Position numbers and translations under genes: made by a program
Part shown: in pieces, positions 33,767-42,204 of the stretch
Layout: each line of letters begins with the position of its first letter
How positions within the stretch are numbered: position 1 is the first letter of the stretch
Source: Streptomyces cupreus
GTDB taxonomy: Bacteria > Actinomycetota > Actinomycetes > Streptomycetales > Streptomycetaceae
Direction of reading: 5' to 3'
Assembly (NCBI RefSeq): GCF_014257025.1
Contig: NZ_JACMSF010000042.1
Location: 20,203-84,202, forward strand
DNA: 64,000 nt
The notes under the pieces: generated by a model
What the model was told of the DNA's origin: nothing
Database searches by the model: none
The model's input: the letters and a program-made list of their open reading frames with translations, nothing else

Positions 33767-35182
33767 GTGGGTCGCGTCGGGCGGCTGCTGCGGCGCCCGC
33801 GGCCCCGGCTGGTCTCCCTGCGCACCACGTTCGCGGTGTCCTTCGCCGCCGTCACCGCCGCGGTCACCGTGCTCGTCGGCATCCTGTCCTACAGCGCCGC
33901 CGCCCGGCTGGTGCGGGTGGACCAGCAGTCCGTGTTCGACGAGGTCGTGCAGGACGTGCGGAACGAGGTCAGCAACCGGCGGATGGACCCCGTGGACTTC
34001 TCCTCCACCGCGCCGGGCCACGATCTGGTACGCCCGGCCCGTACGGATGTGCAGGTGCTCGGCCCGGACGGCTCCGTCTACGACCCGGGGCGTCCCGGAC
34101 TGCCCGTCACCGACGCCGACCGGCGCATCGCCGCCCAGCGGGTCTCCGGGCGCACGGTCGTGCACGCGGACGTCGATGTCGGCGACGACGTCTACCGCGT
34201 CGCCACCGTCTCCTTCGGCGGTGGGCGGGGGGCGGTGCAGATCGCGCAGGAGTTCAGCAACACCGAGGATCTGCTGCGGACACTCCAGCAGCGGACGTTG
34301 ATCCTCATGTCGGCGGTCGTGGTCGGGGCCGGGCTGTTCGGCTGGTGGCTGGCCCGGCGGATCACCCGGCGCCTGATCGTCCTCACCTCCGCCGCGGAGG
34401 ACGTCGCGCGGACGCGCCGGCTCGGCATCCAGGTGCCGGTCACCGGATACGACGAGGTGGGGCGGCTCGGCCGTGCCTTCGACCGTATGCTCGGGCGGCT
34501 CGCCCAGTCCGAGGAGGACCAGCGGCGGCTGGTGCAGGACGCGGGACATGAGCTGCGTACGCCGCTGACGTCATTGCGGACCAACATCTCCTTGCTGCGC
34601 CGTATCGACGAGTTCCCGCCGGAGACCCGGGACGAGCTGGTCGCCGACCTCGCGCAGGAGGCACGTGAACTGACCGACCTCGTCAACGAGTTGGTGGATC
34701 TGGCGGCCGGGCAGTCCGACACGGAACCGCCGCAACGGGTGGACCTCGCCGATATCGCGGAGGACGTGGCCGGGCTGGCACAGCGGCGCACCGGGCGCCG
34801 GATCGTGGTGCGGGCGAGCGGCGACACGACGACGGACGGACGGCCGGGGATGCTCCAGCGGGCCATGTCCAACCTGGTGGAGAACGCGGCGAAGTTCGAC
34901 CGTGGCGGAACGGCTCCCATCGAGATCAACGTGGCCGGGCCCGCGGTGCACGGGACGGTCCGGGTGGAGGTGCTGGACCGGGGGCCCGGAATCACGGACG
35001 ACGACCTCACGCACGTGTTCGACCGGTTCTACCGGGCCGCGGACGCTCGGTCGTTGCCCGGGTCGGGGCTCGGGCTGTCGATCGTGCGGGAGGTGGCGCT
35101 GGCGCATGGGGGCGCGACGTTCGCCGCGCGGCGGGCGGGAGGCGGGTCGGTGATCGGGTTCACGGTGGGGGGTGGGGTCTGA
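33767..35182 (+). CDS. sensor histidine kinase (MprB-like)
   Basis: 471 residues from the GTG at 33767, immediately after the regulator's stop. Topology: membrane helix FAVSFAAVTAAVTVLVGILS, external domain of about 130 residues, second helix LILMSAVVVGAGLFGWWLA, HAMP, then the kinase: H-box DAGHELRTPLTSLRTN (His261), N-box MSNLVENAAKF, G1 DRGPGITDDDL and G2 GSGLGLSIV. It phosphorylates the response regulator at 33035-33766. The ligand cannot be told from the sequence. Confidence 0.93.
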   Translation: MGRVGRLLRRPRPRLVSLRTTFAVSFAAVTAAVTVLVGILSYSAAARLVRVDQQSVFDEVVQDVRNEVSNRRMDPVDFSSTAPGHDLVRPARTDVQVLGPDGSVYDPGRPGLPVTDADRRIAAQRVSGRTVVHADVDVGDDVYRVATVSFGGGRGAVQIAQEFSNTEDLLRTLQQRTLILMSAVVVGAGLFGWWLARRITRRLIVLTSAAEDVARTRRLGIQVPVTGYDEVGRLGRAFDRMLGRLAQSEEDQRRLVQDAGHELRTPLTSLRTNISLLRRIDEFPPETRDELVADLAQEARELTDLVNELVDLAAGQSDTEPPQRVDLADIAEDVAGLAQRRTGRRIVVRASGDTTTDGRPGMLQRAMSNLVENAAKFDRGGTAPIEINVAGPAVHGTVRVEVLDRGPGITDDDLTHVFDRFYRAADARSLPGSGLGLSIVREVALAHGGATFAARRAGGGSVIGFTVGGGV

Positions 35183-35208
35183 AGGTCCACTTCATTAGGC
35201 TCGGCCTT

Positions 35209-36470
35209 ATGCTGAGCCGTGAAGAGGGCGCCGCGCTCGCCGCGATCGATGATGCCGACATCGCCCGTACGCTGCTGGAACTCATAGCCGTCCCCAGTGT
35301 CACCGGCAGCGCTGCCGAGTCCGAGATCCAGCATCTTCTGGCCCGGAGGCTTGAGCTTCTGGACCTCGACGTCGACCTGTGGTCCATGGACCTCGACGCA
35401 CTCCGCGCCCACCCCGACTTCCCCGGCTCCGAAGCCCCCCGCGACGAGGCCTGGGGACTGGTCGGTACGACGGCCGGCGGTGACGGGCCGACCCTCGTCC
35501 TTCAGGGCCATGTCGATGTCGTACCCCCCGGAGACCTCGCCACCTGGGACGGTGACCCCTTCGCCCCCCGCGTCACCGGAGATCTCGTGCACGGCCGTGG
35601 CGCCTGTGACATGAAGGCCGGACTGGCCGCGCACCTCGCCGCGCTGGCCGCGATACGGGCGGCCGGGGTTCGGCTGCGGGGGCGGGTCGCCGTGCACTTC
35701 GTCGTCAGCGAGGAAGACGGCGGTCTCGGTGCCTTCGGGACTCTGCAGCGTGGGTATCGCGGTGACGCCTGTGTCATCACCGAGCCGACCGGGGCAGTGT
35801 CATCACCGCCAACGCCGGTGCGCTGACCTTCCGGATCGCGGTGCCGGGGAAGTCCGCGCACGGCAGTTCACGCGAGCAGGGCGTGAGCGCGATCGACGCC
35901 TATCTGCCGTTGCACCGGGCGCTGGCCCGCCTGGAGGCCGAGCGGAACAGGGATCCCGCGCCGCTGATGGCCGAGTACCCGATCCCGTACGGCCTCTCCG
36001 TCGGCACCCTGCGCGCCGGTGACTGGGCGAGCAGCGTGCCCGACCTGCTGGTGGCCGAGGGACGGCTCGGGGTGCGGCTGGGGGAGGAACCCGCCCATGC
36101 GCGGGCCGAGTTCGAGCGGTGCGTGGCCGAAGCCTGCGCCGAGGACCCGTGGTTGCGGGAGCATCCGGCGGTCGTGACCTGGCCGGGCGGACAGTTCGCG
36201 AGCGGTGCGCTGCCGGACGGACATCCCCTGGCGGACGTGGTGCGGGACGCGCGGGTCGACGCGGTCGGGGACGGGAAGCCGCGGGTGCGTGGGGCGACGT
36301 ACGGGAGTGATCTGCGGTTGTACGCCGGTGCCGGGATCCCCACGCTCCAGTTCGGGCCCGGGGACATCGCGGTCGCCCACAGTGCGCGCGAGCAGGTCTC
36401 GGTGCGCGAAGTCGTCGACGCGGCACGGACGTTGGTGCCGGTGATCCTGCGGACCGTCGGGACGAGGTGA
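35209..36470 (+). pseudogene. M20-family peptidase/deacylase with frameshift
   Basis: The first frame (35209-35826) has QGHVDVVPPGD, GRGACDMKAGLAAHLAAL (metal Asp) and SEEDGGLGAF (Glu-Glu). At about 35790-35805 the reading frame shifts: the first frame leaves the family after CVITEPTGAV, and the other frame continues with VITANAGALTFRIAVPGKSA, HGSSREQGVSAID and GATYGSDLRLYAGAGIPTLQ to the stop at 36470. Together they make one ArgE/DapE/CPG2-like enzyme of about 420 residues that hydrolyses N-acyl amino acids or dipeptides with two metals. A single base-count error would explain it; either a real mutation or an assembly error. Confidence 0.85.
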
Positions 36471-36505
36471 GCACCGGCGCCCGCGAGCGGGTCGGGCGCC
36501 GGTGC
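36471..36505. terminator. terminator between M20 gene and pectate lyase gene
   Basis: GCACCGGCGCCCG (36471-36483) pairs with CGGGCGCCGGTGC (36493-36505), 13 base pairs around a 9-base loop, beginning directly after the TGA of the M20 gene. It lies between convergent genes and can act for both. Confidence 0.85.
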
Positions 36506-36513
36506 GGCCGAGG

Positions 36514-38079
36514 TTACGGCGTGACCACCGTGCCGCCGAACGTCACCACCAGGCGTCCGTCCGAGGCGAAGGACCAGCCGAGGGCGCCGTCGTAGGAGGA
36601 GCAGCGGGAGCCGTTCGTGCCGGACCAGAACTGGTTGGTGCTGTCGGAGTCGCCGATGATCCGGTCGTTCGTGCCGCTGCTGAAGCGGCAGGAGGTGTTG
36701 TTCCGGAACACCGAGGTGCCCGCGTCGAAGTTGAAGTTGCGCTCGGTGTTGTCGACGCTGACGTTGTTGGAGATCGTCATCGTGCCCGGGTTGCTGTTGT
36801 ACGTGAACCCGTGCTTGCCGTTGTCGAAGGCGATGCTGCGCCGCACGATGTGGTTGATCGGCACATTCTCGCCGCCCAGCTTGTAGCCGTTGCGGTCGCC
36901 GTTGCCGGCCTGGGAGCCGTCGCTGAGGGTGCCGTTCTCGTAGGAGAGGGAGTCCTCGATGGTCACCGTGCCGATGGGGTCGTAGTCGGAGTAGGTGTAG
37001 AGGTCCCAGCCGTCGTCGATGTTGTTGTGCGCCACGGCGTACCGGAAGACGTTCCCGGCACCGACGGTCAGCTTCGCGGCGAAGCCGTCCGCGTCCTCGC
37101 CGTCGGAGTCGGCGTTGTCGTGCGACTCGGCGCTCAGGATCAGGTTGTTGGACGGCCACTGCGCGGTCGGCGTGGTGGAGGCCATCCGGCCGAGCTGGAG
37201 CCCGGTGTCACGGTTGAAGCGTGTCACCGTGCGCTCGATGACGTTGTTGCTGCCGCCTACGAAGATGCCGTTGTCCCCGGCCCGTTCGACGACCAGCCCC
37301 TTGATGTGCCAGTACGAGGCGTTGAGCTGGAGCCCGCGGTTGGACGAACTCTCGCTCTGCGCCGAGAAGTTGAGCACCGGCGTCTCGCCCGGGTAGGCGG
37401 CGAGCGTGGTGCGGGCACTGGAGGTGCCGTTGCTGCCGGCCGGGATGGTGACCGTCGAGGACTGGTTGTACGTCCCTCCGCGCAGGTAGATGGTTCCGCC
37501 CGCGGAGATCCGGCTGATCGCCGAGGTGAGGGTGGTCGGCGCCGACTGGGTGCCGGCGGCGCTGTCGGTGCCGTTCGGGGCGACGTAGAGGGCGCTGCCG
37601 GTCGGCGGCGTCGTGTCCGACGTGACGACGTCCAGGTAGTCGAGGTTGGGCAGTCCGGCCGCGGTGGTCGGGCTGAGGCGGATGGTGTTGCTGCCCGCGT
37701 TCAGCGTCACGGTCAGCGTCTTGGTGACCCAGGTCGACCAGGCGCCGGTGCCCTCGAAGGACGGGGTCTGCACGGTGGTGCCGTTGACGATCAGGCTCGC
37801 CGGACGGGCGGTGGTGGTGCCGTTGGCGAAGCGGACGTTCAGGGTCGCCGTGCCGGCGGTGGCCGCGTTCACGGTGAACTGGGCGTACGCGCCACTGGCG
37901 TTGGTGCCGTTGCAGAAACCGCTGCCGGAGTACCCGGTCCAGTCGGAGTCGATGGTGCCGGTGCAGACGGCGGCCTCGGCCTCGTACCGGGTGGTCGCGG
38001 CCTGTGCCGGGTTGCCGGACAGCGCGACCAGCGCACCGGCGAGCAGTGCGGCGCACGCGAGGGCGGGTCTCAGGTGCAT
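36514..38079 (-). CDS. secreted pectate lyase-like protein, family PL9 with CBM35
   Basis: 521 residues. Signal peptide MHLRPALACAALLAGALVAL ending near AQA-AT. Residues ~30-150 are a CBM35-type carbohydrate-binding module (YEAEAAVCTGTIDSDWTGYS, GLPNLDYLDVV). The rest is a right-handed parallel beta-helix with the PL9 core: YLRGGTYNQSSTVTIPAG, DNADSDGEDADGFAAKLTVG, NIDDGWDLYTYSD and GNGDRNGYKLGG, which hold calcium-binding Asp residues and the catalytic Lys region. Family members cleave polygalacturonate by beta-elimination outside the cell. A LacI-type operator lies upstream. Substrate is expected to be pectin, from the family only. Confidence 0.88.
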   Translation of the reverse strand: MHLRPALACAALLAGALVALSGNPAQAATTRYEAEAAVCTGTIDSDWTGYSGSGFCNGTNASGAYAQFTVNAATAGTATLNVRFANGTTTARPASLIVNGTTVQTPSFEGTGAWSTWVTKTLTVTLNAGSNTIRLSPTTAAGLPNLDYLDVVTSDTTPPTGSALYVAPNGTDSAAGTQSAPTTLTSAISRISAGGTIYLRGGTYNQSSTVTIPAGSNGTSSARTTLAAYPGETPVLNFSAQSESSSNRGLQLNASYWHIKGLVVERAGDNGIFVGGSNNVIERTVTRFNRDTGLQLGRMASTTPTAQWPSNNLILSAESHDNADSDGEDADGFAAKLTVGAGNVFRYAVAHNNIDDGWDLYTYSDYDPIGTVTIEDSLSYENGTLSDGSQAGNGDRNGYKLGGENVPINHIVRRSIAFDNGKHGFTYNSNPGTMTISNNVSVDNTERNFNFDAGTSVFRNNTSCRFSSGTNDRIIGDSDSTNQFWSGTNGSRCSSYDGALGWSFASDGRLVVTFGGTVVTP

Positions 38080-38103
38080 CGGGTGCCTCCAGGAACCTTG
38101 GGG

Positions 38104-38117
38104 GGTAAGCGCTTTCT
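38104..38117. promoter_or_regulatory. LacI-type operator upstream of pectate lyase gene
   Basis: GTAAGCGCTTTC contains the perfect palindrome AAGCGCTT (38107-38114), the usual core of LacI-family carbohydrate repressor sites, 28 bases upstream of the pectate lyase start codon (38079, minus strand). No LacI gene is adjacent, so a distant regulator would act. Confidence 0.55.
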
Positions 38118-38200
38118 CCGGGAAGCTTGGGTGTGGTGTTGTGTGCGCGTCAATATCCGCGTACTTGATTCTTATTCATGGACATGAACAAGCGAGCCGG

Positions 38201-38245
38201 GTGAACCGATCACGGGTGAACCGATCAGGGTTGAACCGATCAGAG
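38201..38245. repeat. 15-bp tandem repeat, three copies
   Basis: GTGAACCGATCACGG (38201-38215), GTGAACCGATCAGGG (38216-38230) and TTGAACCGATCAGAG (38231-38245), followed by a partial GTGAAAG. The unit GTGAACCGATCA is nearly exact. It lies in the 221-base divergent region between the pectate lyase gene and the membrane protein gene, where it could be an iterated regulator site. Confidence 0.8.
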
Positions 38246-38300
38246 GTGAAAGCCGTACCCACGCCTGACGGTCCATGCCCGGATGCGAGGATGAGGCGCC

Positions 38301-38909
38301 ATGACGGCAGGGTGGTGTACTCGCACGATCAGGGCCGCGGTGTTCGCGGCCGTGTGCGTGCTGCTCGCCGCCCTGGGTCACGTCCTGATGTCCGGCAGCC
38401 ATGTGCCCGCGTGGGCGCTGGCCGCCGGTGTGGCCGCGACGAGCGCCGTCGGCTGGCTGCTGGCCGGACATGAGCGGGGGCTGCCGCTGATCGTGACGGT
38501 CGTGGTGGCCGCGCAGACGGGGTTGCACTCGGCCTTCTCGTGGGCGCAGTCGGCTTCCGGCCCGGCACACGAGCACTCCATGGACATGAGCCACATGGCG
38601 CACATGGACCACATGAGTGCCGATACGGCCGCCCCGGCGTCGTCCTCACCCGGCATGCTCGCCGCCCACCTGCTCGCCGCCCTGCTGTGCGGCCTGTGGC
38701 TGGCGTACGGCGAGAAGGCCGCGTTCCGCATCCTGCGGGCCGTGGCCGGCTGGCTGGCCGCACCGCTGCGCCTGCTGCTCGCCCTGCCCGCGCCGCCGGA
38801 GCGTCCACGCCTGCGCGTGGGCCGACGCCGCGCGGACCGCGTGCCCCGCCTCCTCCTCGCCCATGCGATCACCTCTCGGGGTCCACCAGTGGGGCTCGCT
38901 GTCGCCTGA
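38301..38909 (+). CDS. integral membrane protein with His/Met-rich loop
   Basis: 202 residues. Hydrophobic helices: AAVFAAVCVLLAALGHVLM, VPAWALAAGVAATSAVGWLL, LPLIVTVVVAAQTGLHSAFS and, after the loop, LAAHLLAALLCGLWLAYG. The loop (about residues 90-106: AHEHSMDMSHMAHMDHMSAD) is packed with His and Met, a pattern seen in copper- or other soft-metal-binding proteins. A basic tail follows. The ECF sigma factor gene 141 bases downstream on the same strand is probably related. Metal handling is inferred from composition. Confidence 0.7.
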   Translation: MTAGWCTRTIRAAVFAAVCVLLAALGHVLMSGSHVPAWALAAGVAATSAVGWLLAGHERGLPLIVTVVVAAQTGLHSAFSWAQSASGPAHEHSMDMSHMAHMDHMSADTAAPASSSPGMLAAHLLAALLCGLWLAYGEKAAFRILRAVAGWLAAPLRLLLALPAPPERPRLRVGRRRADRVPRLLLAHAITSRGPPVGLAVA

Positions 38910-39050
38910 CGACAGCCGGCGCTGACGGCCGCCCTACGGCCGTATCCCCACTCACTTCACCGGGTCGCGGACCGCCGCGCCTGTCTGTGCCGTGTCCTCG
39001 CGTGCCCGCACGCCTGCGGTCCGGACTCCGGACGACCCGAAGGACATCAG

Positions 39051-39677
39051 GTGATCGCTCCTGCCGTGCCGAAACCGGCGGCGTCCCACGGATCCACCTC
39101 CCTCGACGAGTCGACGACCGCGTGGGCGCTCGCCGCCCGGGCCGGTGACACGGCCGCCGTCGAGCACTTCGTGCGCGCGCTCCACCGCGACGTGCTGCGC
39201 TATGTCGCCCACCTGTGCGCCGATCCCCAGGCTGTGGACGACCTCGCGCAGGACACCTTCCTGCGCGCGCTCGGCAGCCTGCACCGGTTCGAGGGCCGCT
39301 CCTCGGCCCGCTCCTGGCTGCTGGCCATCGCCCGTCGCGCGGTGATCGACGGCTACCGCCGCGCGTCGGCGCGCCCGCGTCTGTCCGACGTACCGGACTG
39401 GCAACTGGCCGTGGAGAACGCCCAGCCGCGAGGCCTGCCCGGGTTCGACGACGGTGTCGTCCTGCTCGACCTGCTGGGCTCCCTGCCCGACGAGCGCCGG
39501 GAGGCGTTCGTGCTCACCCAACTGCTCGGCCTGCCCTACGCGGAGGCCGCCGAGCTGAGCGACTGCCCTGTCGGCACCGTGCGTTCACGCGTGGCGCGGG
39601 CACGGGCGACGCTGCTGGATCTGCTCGACGAGAGTGAGGAGGGCACCCTTTCGTGCAGCCGTGCGCCTAATGCATAG
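39051..39677 (+). CDS. ECF-type RNA polymerase sigma factor
   Basis: 208 residues from the GTG at 39051, with AAGGAC upstream. Region 2: VLRYVAHLCADPQAVDDLAQ DTFLRALG and SWLLAIARRAVIDGYRR; region 4: LLGSLPDERREAFVLTQLLG and EAAELSDCPVGTVRSRVARA. It directs RNA polymerase to a stress-type promoter set. No anti-sigma gene follows; the next 320 bases are AT-richer and lead into the biosynthetic operon. The His/Met-rich membrane protein just upstream may serve as signal or anti-sigma partner, which is inference. Confidence 0.9.
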   Translation: MIAPAVPKPAASHGSTSLDESTTAWALAARAGDTAAVEHFVRALHRDVLRYVAHLCADPQAVDDLAQDTFLRALGSLHRFEGRSSARSWLLAIARRAVIDGYRRASARPRLSDVPDWQLAVENAQPRGLPGFDDGVVLLDLLGSLPDERREAFVLTQLLGLPYAEAAELSDCPVGTVRSRVARARATLLDLLDESEEGTLSCSRAPNA

Positions 39678-40000
39678 ATTTGCAGATAGTTGAATATGAA
39701 GGCGAAGTGCTAGAGGTGGGTAAGTGGTCCGCTCGAATGTTTCAACTGCCTGACAAGTGGCTGTACTTGGGCATGAGCGCCCCGATGATCTCGCATCCTG
39801 AGATGTTTCTCTGAGGCCCTTGATCGCGCATGTTCATTCATTCAGTCTGATCAGGCGGGGAGATCACCGCTGCCTGCCGGAGCGAGCCGTCCGGCAGTTC
39901 TGCGCAGTGGTTTGGGGCGGGGGGAATCCGAAAGCTACGACTGGCCTATTTGTCGTTCCACGGGAACGCTGTCAAGCAAAGCTGAGGGAGATTTTCAGGT
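39678..40000 (+). promoter_or_regulatory. leader/promoter region of the argG-led biosynthetic operon
   Basis: A 323-base region without a gene, noticeably richer in A/T than its surroundings. It holds an 8-bp stem-loop CTGCCGGA/TCCGGCAG (39874-39897) and a perfect 15-base palindrome CGTTCCACGGGAACG (39954-39968) about 32 bases before the argG start. GAGGGAG before the ATG is the ribosome site. Since the operon contains no regulator gene, the palindrome is the best operator candidate. Confidence 0.6.
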
Positions 40001-41221
40001 ATGACCAAGCCACGCAAAATCGTCCTGGCCTTCTCAGGGGGACTCGACACTTCAGTCATTCTGAAGTGGCTTCAGCTCGAATACGACGCGGAAATCGTCA
40101 CGTTCACCGCTGATCTCGGCCAGGGCGAGGAGCTGGAAGCCGCCCGGCACCGGGCCCTGGCGCTGGGCGTCAAGCCTGAGAACATCTTCATCGAGGACCT
40201 CCGGCACGAGTTGGTGTCCGAGTACGCCTTCCCGGTGTTCCGCGCGAACGCCGCGTACGAGTGGAACTACCTGATGGGCACGCCGATCGCCCGGCCGCTC
40301 GTGGCGAAGCGGCAGATCGAGATCGCCCGGCAGGTCGGCGCCGACGCGGTGGCACACGGCGCGACCGGCAAGGGCAACGACCAACTCCGCTTCGAGCTGG
40401 GCTACTACGCGCTCGCGCCGGACATCCAGGTCATCGCGCCTTGGCGGGAGTGGGACATGGCCGGCCGTGCCCAGCTCGTCGACTTCGCCGACCTGCACGG
40501 CATCCCCGTCACCAAGGACAAGCGCGGCGGCGCCCCCTACTCGGCCGACGCCAACCTGCTGCACATCTCGTGCGAGGGCAAGGAGCTGGAGGACCCCTGG
40601 ATCACGCCGGAGGACGGCGCCTGGGTGCGCACCAAGTCGCCGGAAGAGGCCCCCGACCGGCCGACCACGATCGAGATCGACTTCGTCAAGGGCGACCCCG
40701 TCGCGATCGACGGCGAGGCCCTGGACCCGGTAGCCCTGCTCACCCGCCTCAATGAACTCGGCTCGGAGAACGGCATCGGCCGGATCGACATCGTCGACAC
40801 CCGGTACGTCGGAATGAAGTGCCGGGGACTTTTCGAAACGCCCGGCGGAACGATTTGGCTGCACGCGCACCGTGCCATCGAATCCATCACGCTCGACCGC
40901 GGCGAAGCGCATCTCAAGGACGAGTTGATGCCGCGCTATGCCGAACTCATCTACAACGGCTACTGGTTCGCCCCCGAGCGGGAAATGCTCCAGGCGCTCG
41001 TCGACAAGAGCCAGGAGCGGGTCACAGGCACCGTGCGCCTCAAGCTGTACAAGGGGAACGTGATTGTCGAGGGCCGTAAGAGCCCGAACTCCCTCTACAG
41101 CCAGGATCTGGTCACCTTCGAAGAAGGCGGCGGCTATCACCAGCGGGATGCGACGGGATTCATCCGCCTCAACGCCCTGCGGCTGCGGCAGCTCGGCAAC
41201 GTCCTGAAGGACGTGCGCTGA
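40001..41221 (+). CDS. argG: argininosuccinate synthase (biosynthetic-cluster copy)
   Basis: 406 residues. ATP-pyrophosphatase P-loop AFSGGLDTSV at residues 10-19, GATGKGNDQLRFELGY and GRIDIVDTRYVGMKCRGLFE are all standard. It condenses a ureido compound (citrulline) with aspartate, driven by ATP, as the second step of converting an amine into a guanidine. The motifs look fully functional. Its stop overlaps the next start by one base, and it begins an operon with a carbamoyltransferase and a lyase that would act before and after it. Probably a dedicated duplicate rather than the primary arginine gene, because its neighbours are not other primary arginine genes; this cannot be proven from the window. 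Confidence 0.9.
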   Translation: MTKPRKIVLAFSGGLDTSVILKWLQLEYDAEIVTFTADLGQGEELEAARHRALALGVKPENIFIEDLRHELVSEYAFPVFRANAAYEWNYLMGTPIARPLVAKRQIEIARQVGADAVAHGATGKGNDQLRFELGYYALAPDIQVIAPWREWDMAGRAQLVDFADLHGIPVTKDKRGGAPYSADANLLHISCEGKELEDPWITPEDGAWVRTKSPEEAPDRPTTIEIDFVKGDPVAIDGEALDPVALLTRLNELGSENGIGRIDIVDTRYVGMKCRGLFETPGGTIWLHAHRAIESITLDRGEAHLKDELMPRYAELIYNGYWFAPEREMLQALVDKSQERVTGTVRLKLYKGNVIVEGRKSPNSLYSQDLVTFEEGGGYHQRDATGFIRLNALRLRQLGNVLKDVR

Positions 41222-42204
41222 TGGCCGAGAAGAAGCAGTTGCTGACGATCGAGGACCTCAGCGCAACTGACGTACGGGACATCGTCGCGGTCGCCGACGC
41301 CCTGGAGCGGCACGTCCGGAAGTCCGGCCATCTGCCCGCCCTGCTGCGCGGCAAATGCCTGGGCATGATCTTTGACGAGACGTCCCTGCGCACCCGTACC
41401 GCCTTCGAGCGGGCCATCGGCGACCTCGGCGGCCAGGCGATCCACTACAACGGCGCTGAGGCCCGGGTCGGACGCCATGCCGCGAAGACCGAGCACCTGC
41501 CCGACTTCGTGAACGTGGCGGGCGGCTTCAACGACGTGCTCCTGAGCCGTATCTACGACTACGCGACCCAGGAACAGATCTGCGAGCTGTCCCCGGTCCC
41601 GTTCATCAACGGCATGTGCGACGAGCACCACCCGACGCAGGCGCTGTGCGACTTCCTCACCATCAAGCGGCAGTTCGGCGCCATGGAGGGCATCGACATC
41701 GCCTTCGTCGGCGACGGCACCAACATCGCCCTGTCGCTCGCGCAGACCGCCGCCAAGGTGGGCGCCCGCCTCACCTGCGCGACGCCCGAGAGAATGGCGC
41801 TGCCCGCCGAACGGACCGCGCACCTGGCCGGATTCACCGCCACCACCGACCCCGAGGCCGCCGTCAAGGACGCCCATGTGGTGGTCGCCGACGCGTGGAT
41901 CCCGATGAACAAGGCGCACGAGGCCGAGCAGCGCCGCGAGATCCTCGCCCCGTATCGGGTCACGCCCGCACTCATGTCCCTGGCCCGCCCCGACGCCGTC
42001 TTCCTCCACAACCTCCCCGCGTACCGCGGCGACGAGGTCGTGCCCGAGGTCATCGACGGACCGCAGTCCGTGGTCTACCCGGAGGCCGTCGCCCGCCTGC
42101 ACATCGCCCGCGCCCTGCTCCTGTTCTGCCTGCGACCCGACTGGGCGGAGCTGGTGGCGGCGACGGAGGCCGACTTCGACAGCCGGCTCGGTGAGCTCTC
42201 GTGA
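41221..42204 (+). CDS. ornithine carbamoyltransferase-like enzyme with altered substrate motifs
   Basis: 327 residues of the aspartate/ornithine carbamoyltransferase fold. The carbamoyl-phosphate motif STRTR appears as SLRTR (55-59) and HPTQ (137-140) is intact. The amino-acid side differs: the ornithine loop DxxxSMG reads DAWIPMN (224-230), and HCLP reads HNLP (263-266). In ordinary enzymes those Ser and Cys residues touch ornithine, so this protein probably carbamoylates a different amine, or is a variant resistant to an ornithine analogue. It uses carbamoyl phosphate as donor. Translation is coupled to argG on one side and to the lyase on the other (GTGA overlap). Confidence 0.88.
   Translation: MAEKKQLLTIEDLSATDVRDIVAVADALERHVRKSGHLPALLRGKCLGMIFDETSLRTRTAFERAIGDLGGQAIHYNGAEARVGRHAAKTEHLPDFVNVAGGFNDVLLSRIYDYATQEQICELSPVPFINGMCDEHHPTQALCDFLTIKRQFGAMEGIDIAFVGDGTNIALSLAQTAAKVGARLTCATPERMALPAERTAHLAGFTATTDPEAAVKDAHVVVADAWIPMNKAHEAEQRREILAPYRVTPALMSLARPDAVFLHNLPAYRGDEVVPEVIDGPQSVVYPEAVARLHIARALLLFCLRPDWAELVAATEADFDSRLGELS

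Noticed and set aside
38201..38245. Possible CRISPR array
   Set aside because: The repeats are 15 bases, contiguous and without spacers; no cas genes are in the window.
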